From: Terriglobia bacterium
Lineage (GTDB): Bacteria; Acidobacteriota; Terriglobia; UBA7540
DNA length: 49,399 bases
NCBI GenBank assembly: GCA_030038235.1
Contig: JASHPE010000124.1
Coordinates: 1-49,399, forward strand
Direction: 5' to 3'
Position numbers and translations under genes: made by a program. Shown here one piece after another: positions 32,717 to 40,534 of this stretch. Below the pieces are notes generated by a model. The model saw only the letters and a program-made list of their open reading frames with translations, was not told the origin of the DNA and searched no databases. Position 1 is the first letter of the stretch, and every line of letters begins with the position of its first letter.

Positions 32717-33781
32717 ATGAGTGTGGCTGTCATCACAGGCTCGGCGGGTTTGGTGGGTTCGGAGGCCGTCACCTACTTTGCCGGTCTCGGCATGGACGTA
32801 GTCGGCATCGACAACGGCATGCGCGCGGAATTCTTTGGTCCCGAGGCTTCCACGGACTGGGTTCGTGACCGCCTGAAACGTAGCATGCGGAATTACAGCC
32901 ATTACACCGCCGACATCCGCGGCGAAGCTGAGATTAACCGGATATTCGAGAGCTACGGCAAGTCGATCACTCTGGTGGTCCACACGGCCGCCCAGCCGTC
33001 GCACGATTGGGCTGCCCGCGCGCCGCTGGTCGACTTCACGGTGAATGCCAACGGCACCTCGGTGTTGCTGGAGGCTACCCGCAAGTTCGCGCCTGAAGCT
33101 GCGTTCATATTCATGTCCACCAACAAGGTCTACGGCGACACCCCGAATCGGCTGCCGCTCGTGGAGCTCGAAACCCGTTGGGAAATCGATCCCAGCCACG
33201 AGTACCGCGACGGAGTTCCGGAGACCATGTCGATCGATCAGTGCCTGCACAGTTTGTTCGGCGCTTCCAAGGTGGCAGCCGACGTGCTCGTTCAGGAGTA
33301 TGGACGCTACTTCGGCATGAAGACCGGCTGCTTCCGCGGAGGGTGCCTGACCGGTCCCAATCACTCGGGCACCCAGTTGCACGGTTTCCTGGCGTATCTC
33401 ATGAAGTGCGCGGTTACCGGCACGCCCTACACCATCTTCGGCTACAAGCGGAAGCAGGTGCGCGACAACATTCACAGCGCCGATTTGATCCGCGCGTTCC
33501 ACGAGTTCGCCACGAGCCCGCGGCCCGGCGAGGTCTACAACATGGGCGGCGGGCGCTTCAGCAACTGCTCCATGCTGGAAGCGATCGAGCTGTGCCAGAA
33601 CATATCCGGGCGCAAGCTCGATTGGAAGTATGTGGACGAGAATCGCGTCGGCGATCACATCTGGTGGATCGGCGACCTCCGGCGGTTCCAGTCGCACTAT
33701 CCCGGCTGGAAGCTCGCATACGACGTCCCGAAAATTCTTGAAGAGATCTACCAGTTGAACCGGGAGCGCTGGGCGGCATGA
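32717..33781 (+). CDS. NAD-dependent epimerase/dehydratase (CDP-paratose-2-epimerase-like)
   Basis: ATG 32717 follows a GGGGGATAG SD. The 354-residue extended SDR has the NAD motif [12 protein letters not shown] (7-18), [15 protein letters not shown] near 92, [15 protein letters not shown] near 133 and [14 protein letters not shown] near 203. These resemble CDP-paratose/tyvelose 2-epimerase relatives. At the YxxxK site the sequence is F181-GAS-K185: the catalytic Tyr is Phe. The reaction is therefore uncertain, but a role in making a sugar donor for the glycan is likely. The last bases overlap the next gene (ATGA), so the two are coupled. Confidence 0.85.
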   Translation: MSVAVITGSAGLVGSEAVTYFAGLGMDVVGIDNGMRAEFFGPEASTDWVRDRLKRSMRNYSHYTADIRGEAEINRIFESYGKSITLVVHTAAQPSHDWAARAPLVDFTVNANGTSVLLEATRKFAPEAAFIFMSTNKVYGDTPNRLPLVELETRWEIDPSHEYRDGVPETMSIDQCLHSLFGASKVAADVLVQEYGRYFGMKTGCFRGGCLTGPNHSGTQLHGFLAYLMKCAVTGTPYTIFGYKRKQVRDNIHSADLIRAFHEFATSPRPGEVYNMGGGRFSNCSMLEAIELCQNISGRKLDWKYVDENRVGDHIWWIGDLRRFQSHYPGWKLAYDVPKILEEIYQLNRERWAA

Positions 33782-34581
33782 TCGACAAAGGCAAGCAGAA
33801 TGTACTCGGCATCCTGATGAACGCGGTCGATTACGAGGCCGCCGTCGAGTTCGTGATCGGCGCTGCGAAGGGGCGCCGCGGCGCGGCGATTTCGGCGCTC
33901 GCCGTTCACGGCCTGATGACCGGGGTCAGCGATCGCGAGCAAAAATACCGGCTGAATCATTTCGATCTACTGGTGCCGGACGGCCATCCGGTCCGCTGGG
34001 CCCTGAACCTGATGTACGGCGCAGCGCTTCCCGACCGCGTCTATGGTCCTAATCTGACGCTCAGGGTGTGCGAGAGAGCAGCCAGGCACGGCCTGCCGGT
34101 CTACTTCTACGGAAGCACGCCGGAGGTGCTGGCGGGAATGAGGAAGTTCCTGTTCGAGCGCTTCCCGGCGCTGAAGATTGCCGGCATGGAGCCCTCCCGG
34201 TTCCGCCGCCTGAACGCCAGCGAAAAGGCGGAGCTGGTGGATCGCATCCGCAAGTCTGGCGCCGCCATCACTTTCGCCGGTCTGGGATGTCCACGGCAGG
34301 AAGTGTGGGCGTACGAGTTCCGGGACGCGCTTTCCATGCCGATTCTGGCGGTGGGCGCGGCATTTCCGTTTTTCGCCGGCGAGGTTCCGCAGGCGCCCAG
34401 GTGGATGCAGGACCGGGGTCTCGAGTGGCTATTCAGGCTGGGGGCAGAGCCCAAACGGTTGTGGCGGCGCTATGTTTGGCTCAATCCGGCGTATCTCACG
34501 CTACTGACCTTGCAGGTAATGCGGCTCACCCGTCCGTCGACAGACGGCGCCTTGCCGCGACAGGAATTGCTTTACGGATGA
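33778..34581 (+). CDS. WecG/TagA/CpsF-family glycosyltransferase (GT26)
   Basis: The 267-residue protein overlaps the preceding stop by four bases. Family motifs are [13 protein letters not shown] near 13-25, HGLMTG near 44, [17 protein letters not shown] near 60-76, [13 protein letters not shown] near 86 and [14 protein letters not shown]. The latter half has [16 protein letters not shown] and [32 protein letters not shown], typical of GT26. These enzymes add a sugar such as ManNAc(A) to a lipid-linked acceptor at the cytoplasmic face. It should build the repeat unit with the GT4 enzyme. Confidence 0.92.
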   Translation: MIDKGKQNVLGILMNAVDYEAAVEFVIGAAKGRRGAAISALAVHGLMTGVSDREQKYRLNHFDLLVPDGHPVRWALNLMYGAALPDRVYGPNLTLRVCERAARHGLPVYFYGSTPEVLAGMRKFLFERFPALKIAGMEPSRFRRLNASEKAELVDRIRKSGAAITFAGLGCPRQEVWAYEFRDALSMPILAVGAAFPFFAGEVPQAPRWMQDRGLEWLFRLGAEPKRLWRRYVWLNPAYLTLLTLQVMRLTRPSTDGALPRQELLYG

Positions 34582-34645
34582 CGCCGGTCGCCGCGAAGTT
34601 GTCCCCGCGCGACGGAGATCTTGATTCCAGGGAGGAAGTAATCTG

Positions 34646-35950
34646 ATGGCCACAACACCCCCAGTGCAACCTGCGGTGCGAACGCCAGCGTCCGTGCCCC
34701 CCGAGCGTCCCGGCAAGCTCCGTAGCGTGCTTTTCCTTGTGTCGTTGCTATTGGTGATCTTCAGCCGCAAATGGATCCCCGGAATCGAGTTCGACTGGCT
34801 CAACATCATTCCGTTGCTGGCGCTCGTCTACATCGGCTATGCCATCGTGACGCTCGAGAAGACGTTCGGCTACGTCCCCTACATCGCGCGATGTCTCTCC
34901 GAGGATCCCGCGCTGAAGAAGCCCGCTGGGCGTTTTATCTTTTCTCCCTACGTGCGTTCGATCGTGCTGATCCTGCTGGCGCTCGGCATCGTCGAGTTCG
35001 GACTGCGGATGCGCAGCTATCATCGCGCTCTGGTCTATGAGCGCCACGGCAACCTGCTGTTCACCCCGATTCCCAACGAGAAGTACATAGAGAAGATCAC
35101 CCTGACGCCGTCCAATATCGACAGCTACGGACTGCGCGGCGGACCGGTGCCGCCGAGCGCCCTGCAAGAGGGTGATCCGACCGTCCTGTGCCTCGGCGAC
35201 TCTGTTACCTATGGCTACGGCGTGGATGATGATCACACGTATGCGGCTGATCTCCAGAAGGACTTCGATCAGGCCTCGCCGGGAAAGTATGTGGTACTGA
35301 ATGGCGGCGTGGACGCCTACCCCATCGCACTCGAGGACGCGAAATTCCTCTACCTATGGGATTTGGGCATCCGCCCCAAAGTTGTGATCGTGGGGTACAG
35401 CTTCAACGAGGGCGGCATCGGGATGCTTTCCTTCGGCAGCGACGAGGACGCCAAGGCCAAGTTTGCGGCGCGCGTGAGGGAGAAGAACGAGCTGCGCAGC
35501 ATTGCGCTCTACACGTTGGTGGTGGAAAACTGGGCGCGGCATTACTACGACCGGATCAAGGGCAAGCTCGTGCCCGGCACGAATTTCACCAAGCTTTCTG
35601 AGACCGAGGCCACGTCGCTCTACAACCAGTTCCTCGACCGCTTCGTTTCCGACCTGCGCGCTCACAATGTGCAGCCCGCGTTTCTACTCTTCGCCGGATT
35701 CGACGGCCGGACCCACAAGTACGACGATCAGGGACTGCTGCAGGTGCAGTTCGCCGATTACGCGCAAAAGAACGGCATTCCGCTGCTGCGCAGCAAGGAC
35801 GCTCTGGCCGCGGGCGAGCCGGATGGCTTCGATATCAGCCCGTTCTTCATCGATCACGCTCACATGAATGAGCGCGGCACGGAGCGCGTGGCGGCAGCTC
35901 TGCAGCCCTTTCTGCAGAAAGTGATGTCGTCTCCCGCAGGTTCGCCCTAG
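34646..35950 (+). CDS. Membrane-anchored SGNH/GDSL-type hydrolase
   Basis: ATG 34646 follows GGGAGGAAG. The 434-residue protein has three hydrophobic segments (about 26-40, 50-65, 100-116), then an SGNH domain: LGDSVTYGYG with Ser186, NGGVDAYPIALEDA (Gly/Asn block) and D403-H-A-H406 in FIDHAHMNERG. SGNH proteins next to polysaccharide genes act as O-acetylesterases or O-acyltransferase domains on sugar chains. The membrane region has too few helices for an Acyltransferase_3, so hydrolysis or a partner-assisted transfer is the likelier function. Its placement beside the carbamoyltransferase suggests periplasmic or membrane-surface modification of the glycan. Confidence 0.85.
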   Translation: MATTPPVQPAVRTPASVPPERPGKLRSVLFLVSLLLVIFSRKWIPGIEFDWLNIIPLLALVYIGYAIVTLEKTFGYVPYIARCLSEDPALKKPAGRFIFSPYVRSIVLILLALGIVEFGLRMRSYHRALVYERHGNLLFTPIPNEKYIEKITLTPSNIDSYGLRGGPVPPSALQEGDPTVLCLGDSVTYGYGVDDDHTYAADLQKDFDQASPGKYVVLNGGVDAYPIALEDAKFLYLWDLGIRPKVVIVGYSFNEGGIGMLSFGSDEDAKAKFAARVREKNELRSIALYTLVVENWARHYYDRIKGKLVPGTNFTKLSETEATSLYNQFLDRFVSDLRAHNVQPAFLLFAGFDGRTHKYDDQGLLQVQFADYAQKNGIPLLRSKDALAAGEPDGFDISPFFIDHAHMNERGTERVAAALQPFLQKVMSSPAGSP

Positions 35951-35972
35951 CGCTCCTCAAGACACCGCGACG

Positions 35973-37658
35973 ATGCTGGTACTCGGTATCTCCGATCTCG
36001 ATCACGACGCGGCGGCGGCTCTGCTCGGCGCTGAAGGGCCGATTGCCGCCCTCGAGGAGGAGAAGCTGAGCCGGACGGCGTTTGCGGGCGTGCCGCAGAT
36101 GGCCATCGAGCGCTGCCTGACTGAAGCGAAGACTCAGATCTCTTCGCTGTCGATGGTCGGCGTAGCTTGCCGGCCCAAACGCGCCTGGCTCAGAGACGAA
36201 GGGGGACAATGGCACGCTTTTGCCGGGCCTTCCGGCGGCCGCGGCCAGCGCGGCTCGCAAGAAGAGCTTTTCTGGAAGCTGGAGCAGTTGCGGGCGTTTC
36301 GAGGACTCGCCGGGCCGGCCGTTCCCGTGGTCAACTTCGAACACCACCTCTGCCACGCCGCCAGCGCCTTCTATCCTTCCGGTTTCGATCGCGCGTTGGT
36401 CCTGACACTCGATCAGTGCGGCGACATGTGGTCGGGCCTGCTCGCGATCGGCCAGGGTACGCGGCTCAACGCGCTGCGTCCGATGCGATTCCCCAATTCG
36501 CTCGGCTGGTTCTATTCGCGGGTTACTGAGTTGCTCGGATTCCGGCCCGGGCGCGACGAACACAAAGTGCAGTGGATGAGCAAGGAAGGCTCCCCCGGCT
36601 TTCTGCCCGTGTTTCGCAAGCTGTTCTCGCGCGGTCCCGACGGGCTTCCGATGCTCAATCTGCAGTACGTCGCTACCGGTCGCACGGGCCGTGCCACGTT
36701 TGTCCCCGAGATCGTCCGCGAGCTCGGCATCGCCGATCCGAGCGCCATTCATCAGGGCCGTCTTCGCGCCGACATCGCCCGCAGCGCCCAGGAGTTTGCG
36801 CAGGAGACGGTGACGGAGCTCGCGGAAGCGTGGCGCCTGAAGACCGGGGCCACGAATCTCGCCGTCGCAGGCGGGTTGCTCTTGAATGTCATGCTGGCGC
36901 GGGCGCTTGAGAAGTGCACCGGATTCGAGCGTATTTTCGTGCAGCCCGTGGCCGGCAACCCGGGATGCGCCCTGGGCGCGGCTTATCTCGCGCGCCACCG
37001 GCTGAACCCCGATCTCGGCCCGCAACCCCTGTCGCACCTTTACCTGGGGCCGCGATTGGAAGATGAAGAGATCAAGGCGGTGCTCGACAATTGCAAGACG
37101 ATCTATCGCTATCTGCCGAGCGAACGCCAGTTGCTGGATGAGACGGTGCGCTTGCTCCAGGACGACAAGATTGTGGCGTGGTGCCAGGGGCGGGCGGAGT
37201 TCGGACATCGCGCGCTTGGCAATCGCAGCATTGTGGCGTCGCCTTTCTCTCTGTTTGTGACCGAGAACCTGAATCGGTACGTGAAGCGACGGGAGGATTT
37301 TCATCCTTTCGGTCTTTCGGTCCCGGCCGAGGACGCGGGCCCGCTGTTTGATTGCACTTCGAACTGCCGGTTCATGTCCTCGATCGGGAACATAAGGGGC
37401 GGCCCGAAAGAGTTGGCGCGCTTTGGGTTCAACGACGGCGCGGCGCGGGTGCACGTCGTGGAGAGGCACGCCAACCCGCGATTCTGGAGCCTTCTGCGGA
37501 AGTTTGGGGAAAGCGCCCCGGCGCCGGTCCTGGTGAATACGTCATTTAATCTCTTTGGCGAGCCTCTGGTGTGCGATCCGCGGGACGCCGTGCGCAGCTT
37601 CTACTGTTCCGGCATCGACGCGCTCGTGCTCGGGAATTTCCTGGTGGTGAAGCCGTGA
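35973..37658 (+). CDS. NodU/TobZ-type O-carbamoyltransferase (copy 1)
   Basis: The 561-residue protein has the two-domain carbamoyltransferase layout. The N-terminal Kae1-like domain starts MLVLGISDLDHDAAAALL and contains E123-HHLCH128-AAS, the metal-binding HxxxH, and LTLDQCGD. The C-terminal domain has GRAEFGHRALGNRSIVASP and VLVNTSFNLFGEPLVCDPRDAV. These enzymes use carbamoyl phosphate and ATP to make carbamoyl-adenylate and carbamoylate a hydroxyl. The start at 35973 lacks a clear SD. It is about 30 residues shorter than copy 2 and clearly diverged, so it is probably aimed at a different acceptor. Confidence 0.9.
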   Translation: MLVLGISDLDHDAAAALLGAEGPIAALEEEKLSRTAFAGVPQMAIERCLTEAKTQISSLSMVGVACRPKRAWLRDEGGQWHAFAGPSGGRGQRGSQEELFWKLEQLRAFRGLAGPAVPVVNFEHHLCHAASAFYPSGFDRALVLTLDQCGDMWSGLLAIGQGTRLNALRPMRFPNSLGWFYSRVTELLGFRPGRDEHKVQWMSKEGSPGFLPVFRKLFSRGPDGLPMLNLQYVATGRTGRATFVPEIVRELGIADPSAIHQGRLRADIARSAQEFAQETVTELAEAWRLKTGATNLAVAGGLLLNVMLARALEKCTGFERIFVQPVAGNPGCALGAAYLARHRLNPDLGPQPLSHLYLGPRLEDEEIKAVLDNCKTIYRYLPSERQLLDETVRLLQDDKIVAWCQGRAEFGHRALGNRSIVASPFSLFVTENLNRYVKRREDFHPFGLSVPAEDAGPLFDCTSNCRFMSSIGNIRGGPKELARFGFNDGAARVHVVERHANPRFWSLLRKFGESAPAPVLVNTSFNLFGEPLVCDPRDAVRSFYCSGIDALVLGNFLVVKP

Positions 37659-37982
37659 GGGTCGGGCAGACTGGCGGTGAGCGGGTTGTAGTGCAGGCAT
37701 CTTGCCAGCCCGCAGGCTGGAAGCCTACACCACAACCCAAAACGGGGCGGGACGCCCGTGACACGGCGGCCGAGTGTGACCGTGTAACCAACGGAAGTAT
37801 TCATCAAGGCAGTACTAGTGTACAAACATTCGCGGATGTGCTACAGTAACAGATTCAGTCTTCGATCACAATTTTTGCCAGGTTCGCTCCCGCCGAGTTC
37901 GGAGCGCGTGGGGCGATCAGCTTACACACTGGGTGTAGTTGGGCGATTACACGAACTGCGGTTTGGATTTTCAGGAGGGATT
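37659..37982. other. Intergenic region with REP-like hairpin
   Basis: No gene is seen in these 324 bases. They contain the hairpin repeat at 37685-37736 and, from about 37810, AT-richer sequence leading into the small membrane-protein gene. A new promoter here is plausible, but no convincing -10/-35 pair stands out. Confidence 0.5.
37685..37736. repeat. REP-like hairpin repeat
   Basis: GTTGTAGTGCAGGC (37685-37698) and GCCTACACCACAAC (37723-37736) are imperfect reverse complements. Inside, CCAGCC and GGCTGG pair around a CGCA loop. The pattern matches short dispersed hairpin repeats seen elsewhere in this window, but with different sequence. Confidence 0.65.
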
Positions 37983-38162
37983 ATGGGTTTTCTCCAGCAA
38001 TCGAAGAGCCGGCTCGGAATTGCCGGGCAACTGCTGGGATTCTTCTGGCGAGGCAAGCGCTGGTGGCTGGTGCCCATGATCGTGATGTTGCTGGGCCTCG
38101 GTGTGTTCATCATCCTGGCGCAGAGCTCGGCCATCGCGCCCTTCATTTACACGCTGTTTTAA
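37983..38162 (+). CDS. Small membrane protein, DUF5989/SxtK-like
   Basis: ATG 37983 follows AGGAGGGATT. The 59-residue protein has a short polar start (QQSKSRLG), an aromatic segment GQLLGFFWRGKRWWL and a single strong membrane helix (VPMIVMLLGLGVFIILAQSSA). I recognise it as resembling the small DUF5989-type proteins found next to carbamoyltransferases, including SxtK of saxitoxin clusters. Function is unknown. Its position between two carbamoyltransferase genes supports a partner role, perhaps bringing the enzyme to the membrane. Confidence 0.8.
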   Translation: MGFLQQSKSRLGIAGQLLGFFWRGKRWWLVPMIVMLLGLGVFIILAQSSAIAPFIYTLF

Positions 38163-38347
38163 CCATTGGCACCCGGCGGGTTTTAGGAGCGTGGGGGCGC
38201 TTCCGATCCCTCAAGTTCCTCAAGAGCCGTGGAGCAGACTCTTTCTTGGAACTTGGCCTGACTCCGCGCCTCCCCGGAGCCGTTAAGCGGAGTGGGCGTT
38301 TTCAAGGTTCGAACGAGAGCCATCAACCAATCGTTGGAGGGGGAGCT

Positions 38348-38593
38348 GTGGGATTCTTCAAGAGCATTTGGTCGGTAATCCGGGGCATCGGGCGCGTGAT
38401 CGAGCCCTTTGCCAAGAAGCTTGGCAATTTCCAGGCCCGCGTTGTCCTCGTAGTGCTGTACGCCATCTTCGTTCTGCCTTTCGGGGTCCTGGCGCGCCTG
38501 TTCTCGGACCCTCTCCGCATCAAGAAACGGCCGGCTGCATGGATCAGCTCTCCCGAAGAAGCGATGGACATGCAGTGGGCAAAGAGGCAGTGA
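38348..38593 (+). CDS. Small membrane protein upstream of carbamoyltransferase 2
   Basis: GTG 38348 follows GGAGGGGGAG. The 81-residue protein starts VGFFKSIWSVIRGIGRVIEPFAKKLG (amphipathic), then a membrane helix (VVLVVLYAIFVLPFGVLARLF), then a basic tail (KKRPAAW). The same pattern, an MGF(L/F)-type start plus one helix, occurs in the gene at 37983. Its TGA is four bases before the GTG of carbamoyltransferase 2, so coupling is likely. I do not recognise a named family beyond a possible resemblance to the SxtJ-type companions of carbamoyltransferases. Confidence 0.7.
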   Translation: MGFFKSIWSVIRGIGRVIEPFAKKLGNFQARVVLVVLYAIFVLPFGVLARLFSDPLRIKKRPAAWISSPEEAMDMQWAKRQ

Positions 38594-38597
38594 TTCA

Positions 38598-40382
38598 GTG
38601 GACATTTTAGGAATTTCCTGTTACTACCACGACGCCGCAGCCGTACTTCTGCGCGACGGTCAACTGATCGCCGCCGCCGAAGAGGAACGATTTTCGCGCA
38701 TCAAGCACGATTACGAGTTCCCCAAGCATGCTATCCAGTATTGCCTCGAAGAAGGCGGCATCAATGGCAAGGATCTCGATCATGTGGTGTATTTCGAGAA
38801 GCCTTTCCGCAAGCTTGACCGCATTTTGATGACGTCGCTCCAGACCTACCCCAAGTCCTGGAAGGTCTTCCGCGAGTCGATGATCACCTGGATGCTCGAC
38901 AAGCTCTGGGTCGGAACCACCATCGAAAGCGAAGTCGGGGTGCCCCAGGACAAGATCCTGTTTTCCGACCATCACCTGTCGCACGCGGCCAGCGCCTATC
39001 TGTGTTCGCCTTATAACGAGGCCGCCATCCTTACCGTGGACGGCGTGGGCGAGTGGGTGACGGCCACGTATGGCGTCGGCAAAGGGAATGACATCCGCCT
39101 GCTCAAGCAGATGGATTTTCCGCACTCCATTGGATTGCTTTACAGCGCCTTCACCGCCTTTCTGGGTTTCCAGGTGAACGAGGGCGAGTACAAAGTGATG
39201 GGCATGGCTCCCTACGGCACGCCCCGTTACGTGGACAAGGTGTGGAAGGTGGTCCGCCAGAACAACGATGGCTCATACGCGCTGGACATGGATTATTTCT
39301 GTTTCCATCACTCCACCGAGAAGACGTACAACGGCAAGTTCGTAGAACTCTTTGGCCCGCCCCGCGAGCCGGAGGTCCACTTTTTCACGGAAGGCACCGG
39401 GTTCCCGAAGTACTTCGGCGAGAAGCCTTCGAATTACGCCGAGTTGAGCCGGGAAAACCAGCACTACGCCGACGTCGCCGCCAGCATTCAAAAAGTGACC
39501 GAAGAGCTGCTCGTGGGCATGGCCAAGAACCTTCACAAGATGACGGGCCTCCCGAAGCTCTGCATCGCGGGCGGCGTGGGCCTGAACAGCGTGGCCAACA
39601 CGCGTATCCTGAACGAGACGGGTTTCGAAGAGATCTTCGTGCAGCCGGCGGCGGGCGACAGCGGAGGGGCTCTGGGAGCGGCGCTCTGGGCTTATAACTC
39701 GCTGCTCAGCAAGCCCCGCGTGTTCCAGATGAACCACGCCTACTGGGGGCGGCACTATACTCCGGGCGAAGTCAAGGCCTTCCTGGACAAGAGCCGCATT
39801 CCCTACGAAGTCTACGAAAATGAGGACCAGCTTCTCGACCGCGTCGTCGATCGCCTGACGAACGAGAAGGTTGTCGGTTGGTACCAGGGCCGCTTCGAGT
39901 GGGGCCCGCGCGCACTTGGCAATCGCAGCATCCTGGCCGATCCGCGAAGCCACGAAATGAAAGATATCGTGAACGCCAAGATCAAGTTCCGGGAGCCCTA
40001 CCGTCCTTTTGCGCCCTCGGTGCTTGCGGATCGTGCTAGCAAATACTTCGAGCTGGCCAATCCCGAATCGCACTATCCGGCGCGCTACATGCTTTACGTG
40101 GTGCCGGTGAAGCAGGATCAGCAGGACGTGTTGCCGGCCATCACCCACGTGGATGGAACCGGTCGCCTGCAGACCGTCTTCCGCGAAGAGAATCCACGCT
40201 ACTATGGCCTCATCGAGCGCTTCGGCCAAGCGACCGGAGTACCGGTGGTCCTGAATACGTCGTTCAATCTCCGCGGCGAGCCGATCGTCACCACGCCCGC
40301 CAACGCCTTCAGCACGTTCTCCAAGAGCGAGATGGATCTGCTGGTGATGGAGAATTTTATCGTCGATAAATCCGCACTTTAG
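38598..40382 (+). CDS. NodU/TobZ-type O-carbamoyltransferase (copy 2)
   Basis: GTG 38598 opens a 594-residue protein. N-terminus MDILGISCYYHDAAAVLL, then SDHHLSHAASAYL with the HxxxH metal site near 133, LTVDGVGEW and GYKVMGMAPYG-type NEGEYKVMGMAPYGTPRY near 200. The C-terminal domain has GRFEWGPRALGNRSILADPR near 435 and LNTSFNLRGEPIV near 555. This is a standard full-length carbamoyltransferase that carbamoylates a hydroxyl from carbamoyl phosphate and ATP. It is the last gene of the polysaccharide run and is followed by a strong hairpin. Confidence 0.95.
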   Translation: MDILGISCYYHDAAAVLLRDGQLIAAAEEERFSRIKHDYEFPKHAIQYCLEEGGINGKDLDHVVYFEKPFRKLDRILMTSLQTYPKSWKVFRESMITWMLDKLWVGTTIESEVGVPQDKILFSDHHLSHAASAYLCSPYNEAAILTVDGVGEWVTATYGVGKGNDIRLLKQMDFPHSIGLLYSAFTAFLGFQVNEGEYKVMGMAPYGTPRYVDKVWKVVRQNNDGSYALDMDYFCFHHSTEKTYNGKFVELFGPPREPEVHFFTEGTGFPKYFGEKPSNYAELSRENQHYADVAASIQKVTEELLVGMAKNLHKMTGLPKLCIAGGVGLNSVANTRILNETGFEEIFVQPAAGDSGGALGAALWAYNSLLSKPRVFQMNHAYWGRHYTPGEVKAFLDKSRIPYEVYENEDQLLDRVVDRLTNEKVVGWYQGRFEWGPRALGNRSILADPRSHEMKDIVNAKIKFREPYRPFAPSVLADRASKYFELANPESHYPARYMLYVVPVKQDQQDVLPAITHVDGTGRLQTVFREENPRYYGLIERFGQATGVPVVLNTSFNLRGEPIVTTPANAFSTFSKSEMDLLVMENFIVDKSAL

Positions 40383-40388
40383 GTTTGA

Positions 40389-40411
40389 GGCCGGCTCCGA
40401 AGGAGCCGGCC
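40389..40411. terminator. Perfect 10-bp hairpin between convergent genes
   Basis: GGCCGGCTCC (40389-40398), loop GAA, GGAGCCGGCC (40402-40411) lie seven bases after the carbamoyltransferase 2 stop. There is no T-tract on either side, so it would terminate inefficiently on its own; it may instead stabilise 3' ends of the convergent transcripts. The minus-strand SBBP gene ends 124 bp further on. Confidence 0.55.
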
Positions 40412-40534
40412 CCGACGAGTCCACACTTAAGACTGGTCTAGGCCTCCCACTCTGGGGGACTTAAATTGGCTCGAAGATAACGCCACAACAATCTCCCGCC
40501 GGAGTCTGCTGCTAGGCTGACCGGCTTGCACCAA

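Noticed and set aside
35847..37469. Minus-strand open frame of 540 codons
   Set aside because: Antisense to carbamoyltransferase 1; it lacks domains and shows shadow composition despite its length.
39273..40424. Minus-strand open frame of 383 codons
   Set aside because: Antisense to carbamoyltransferase 2 and no motif is present.
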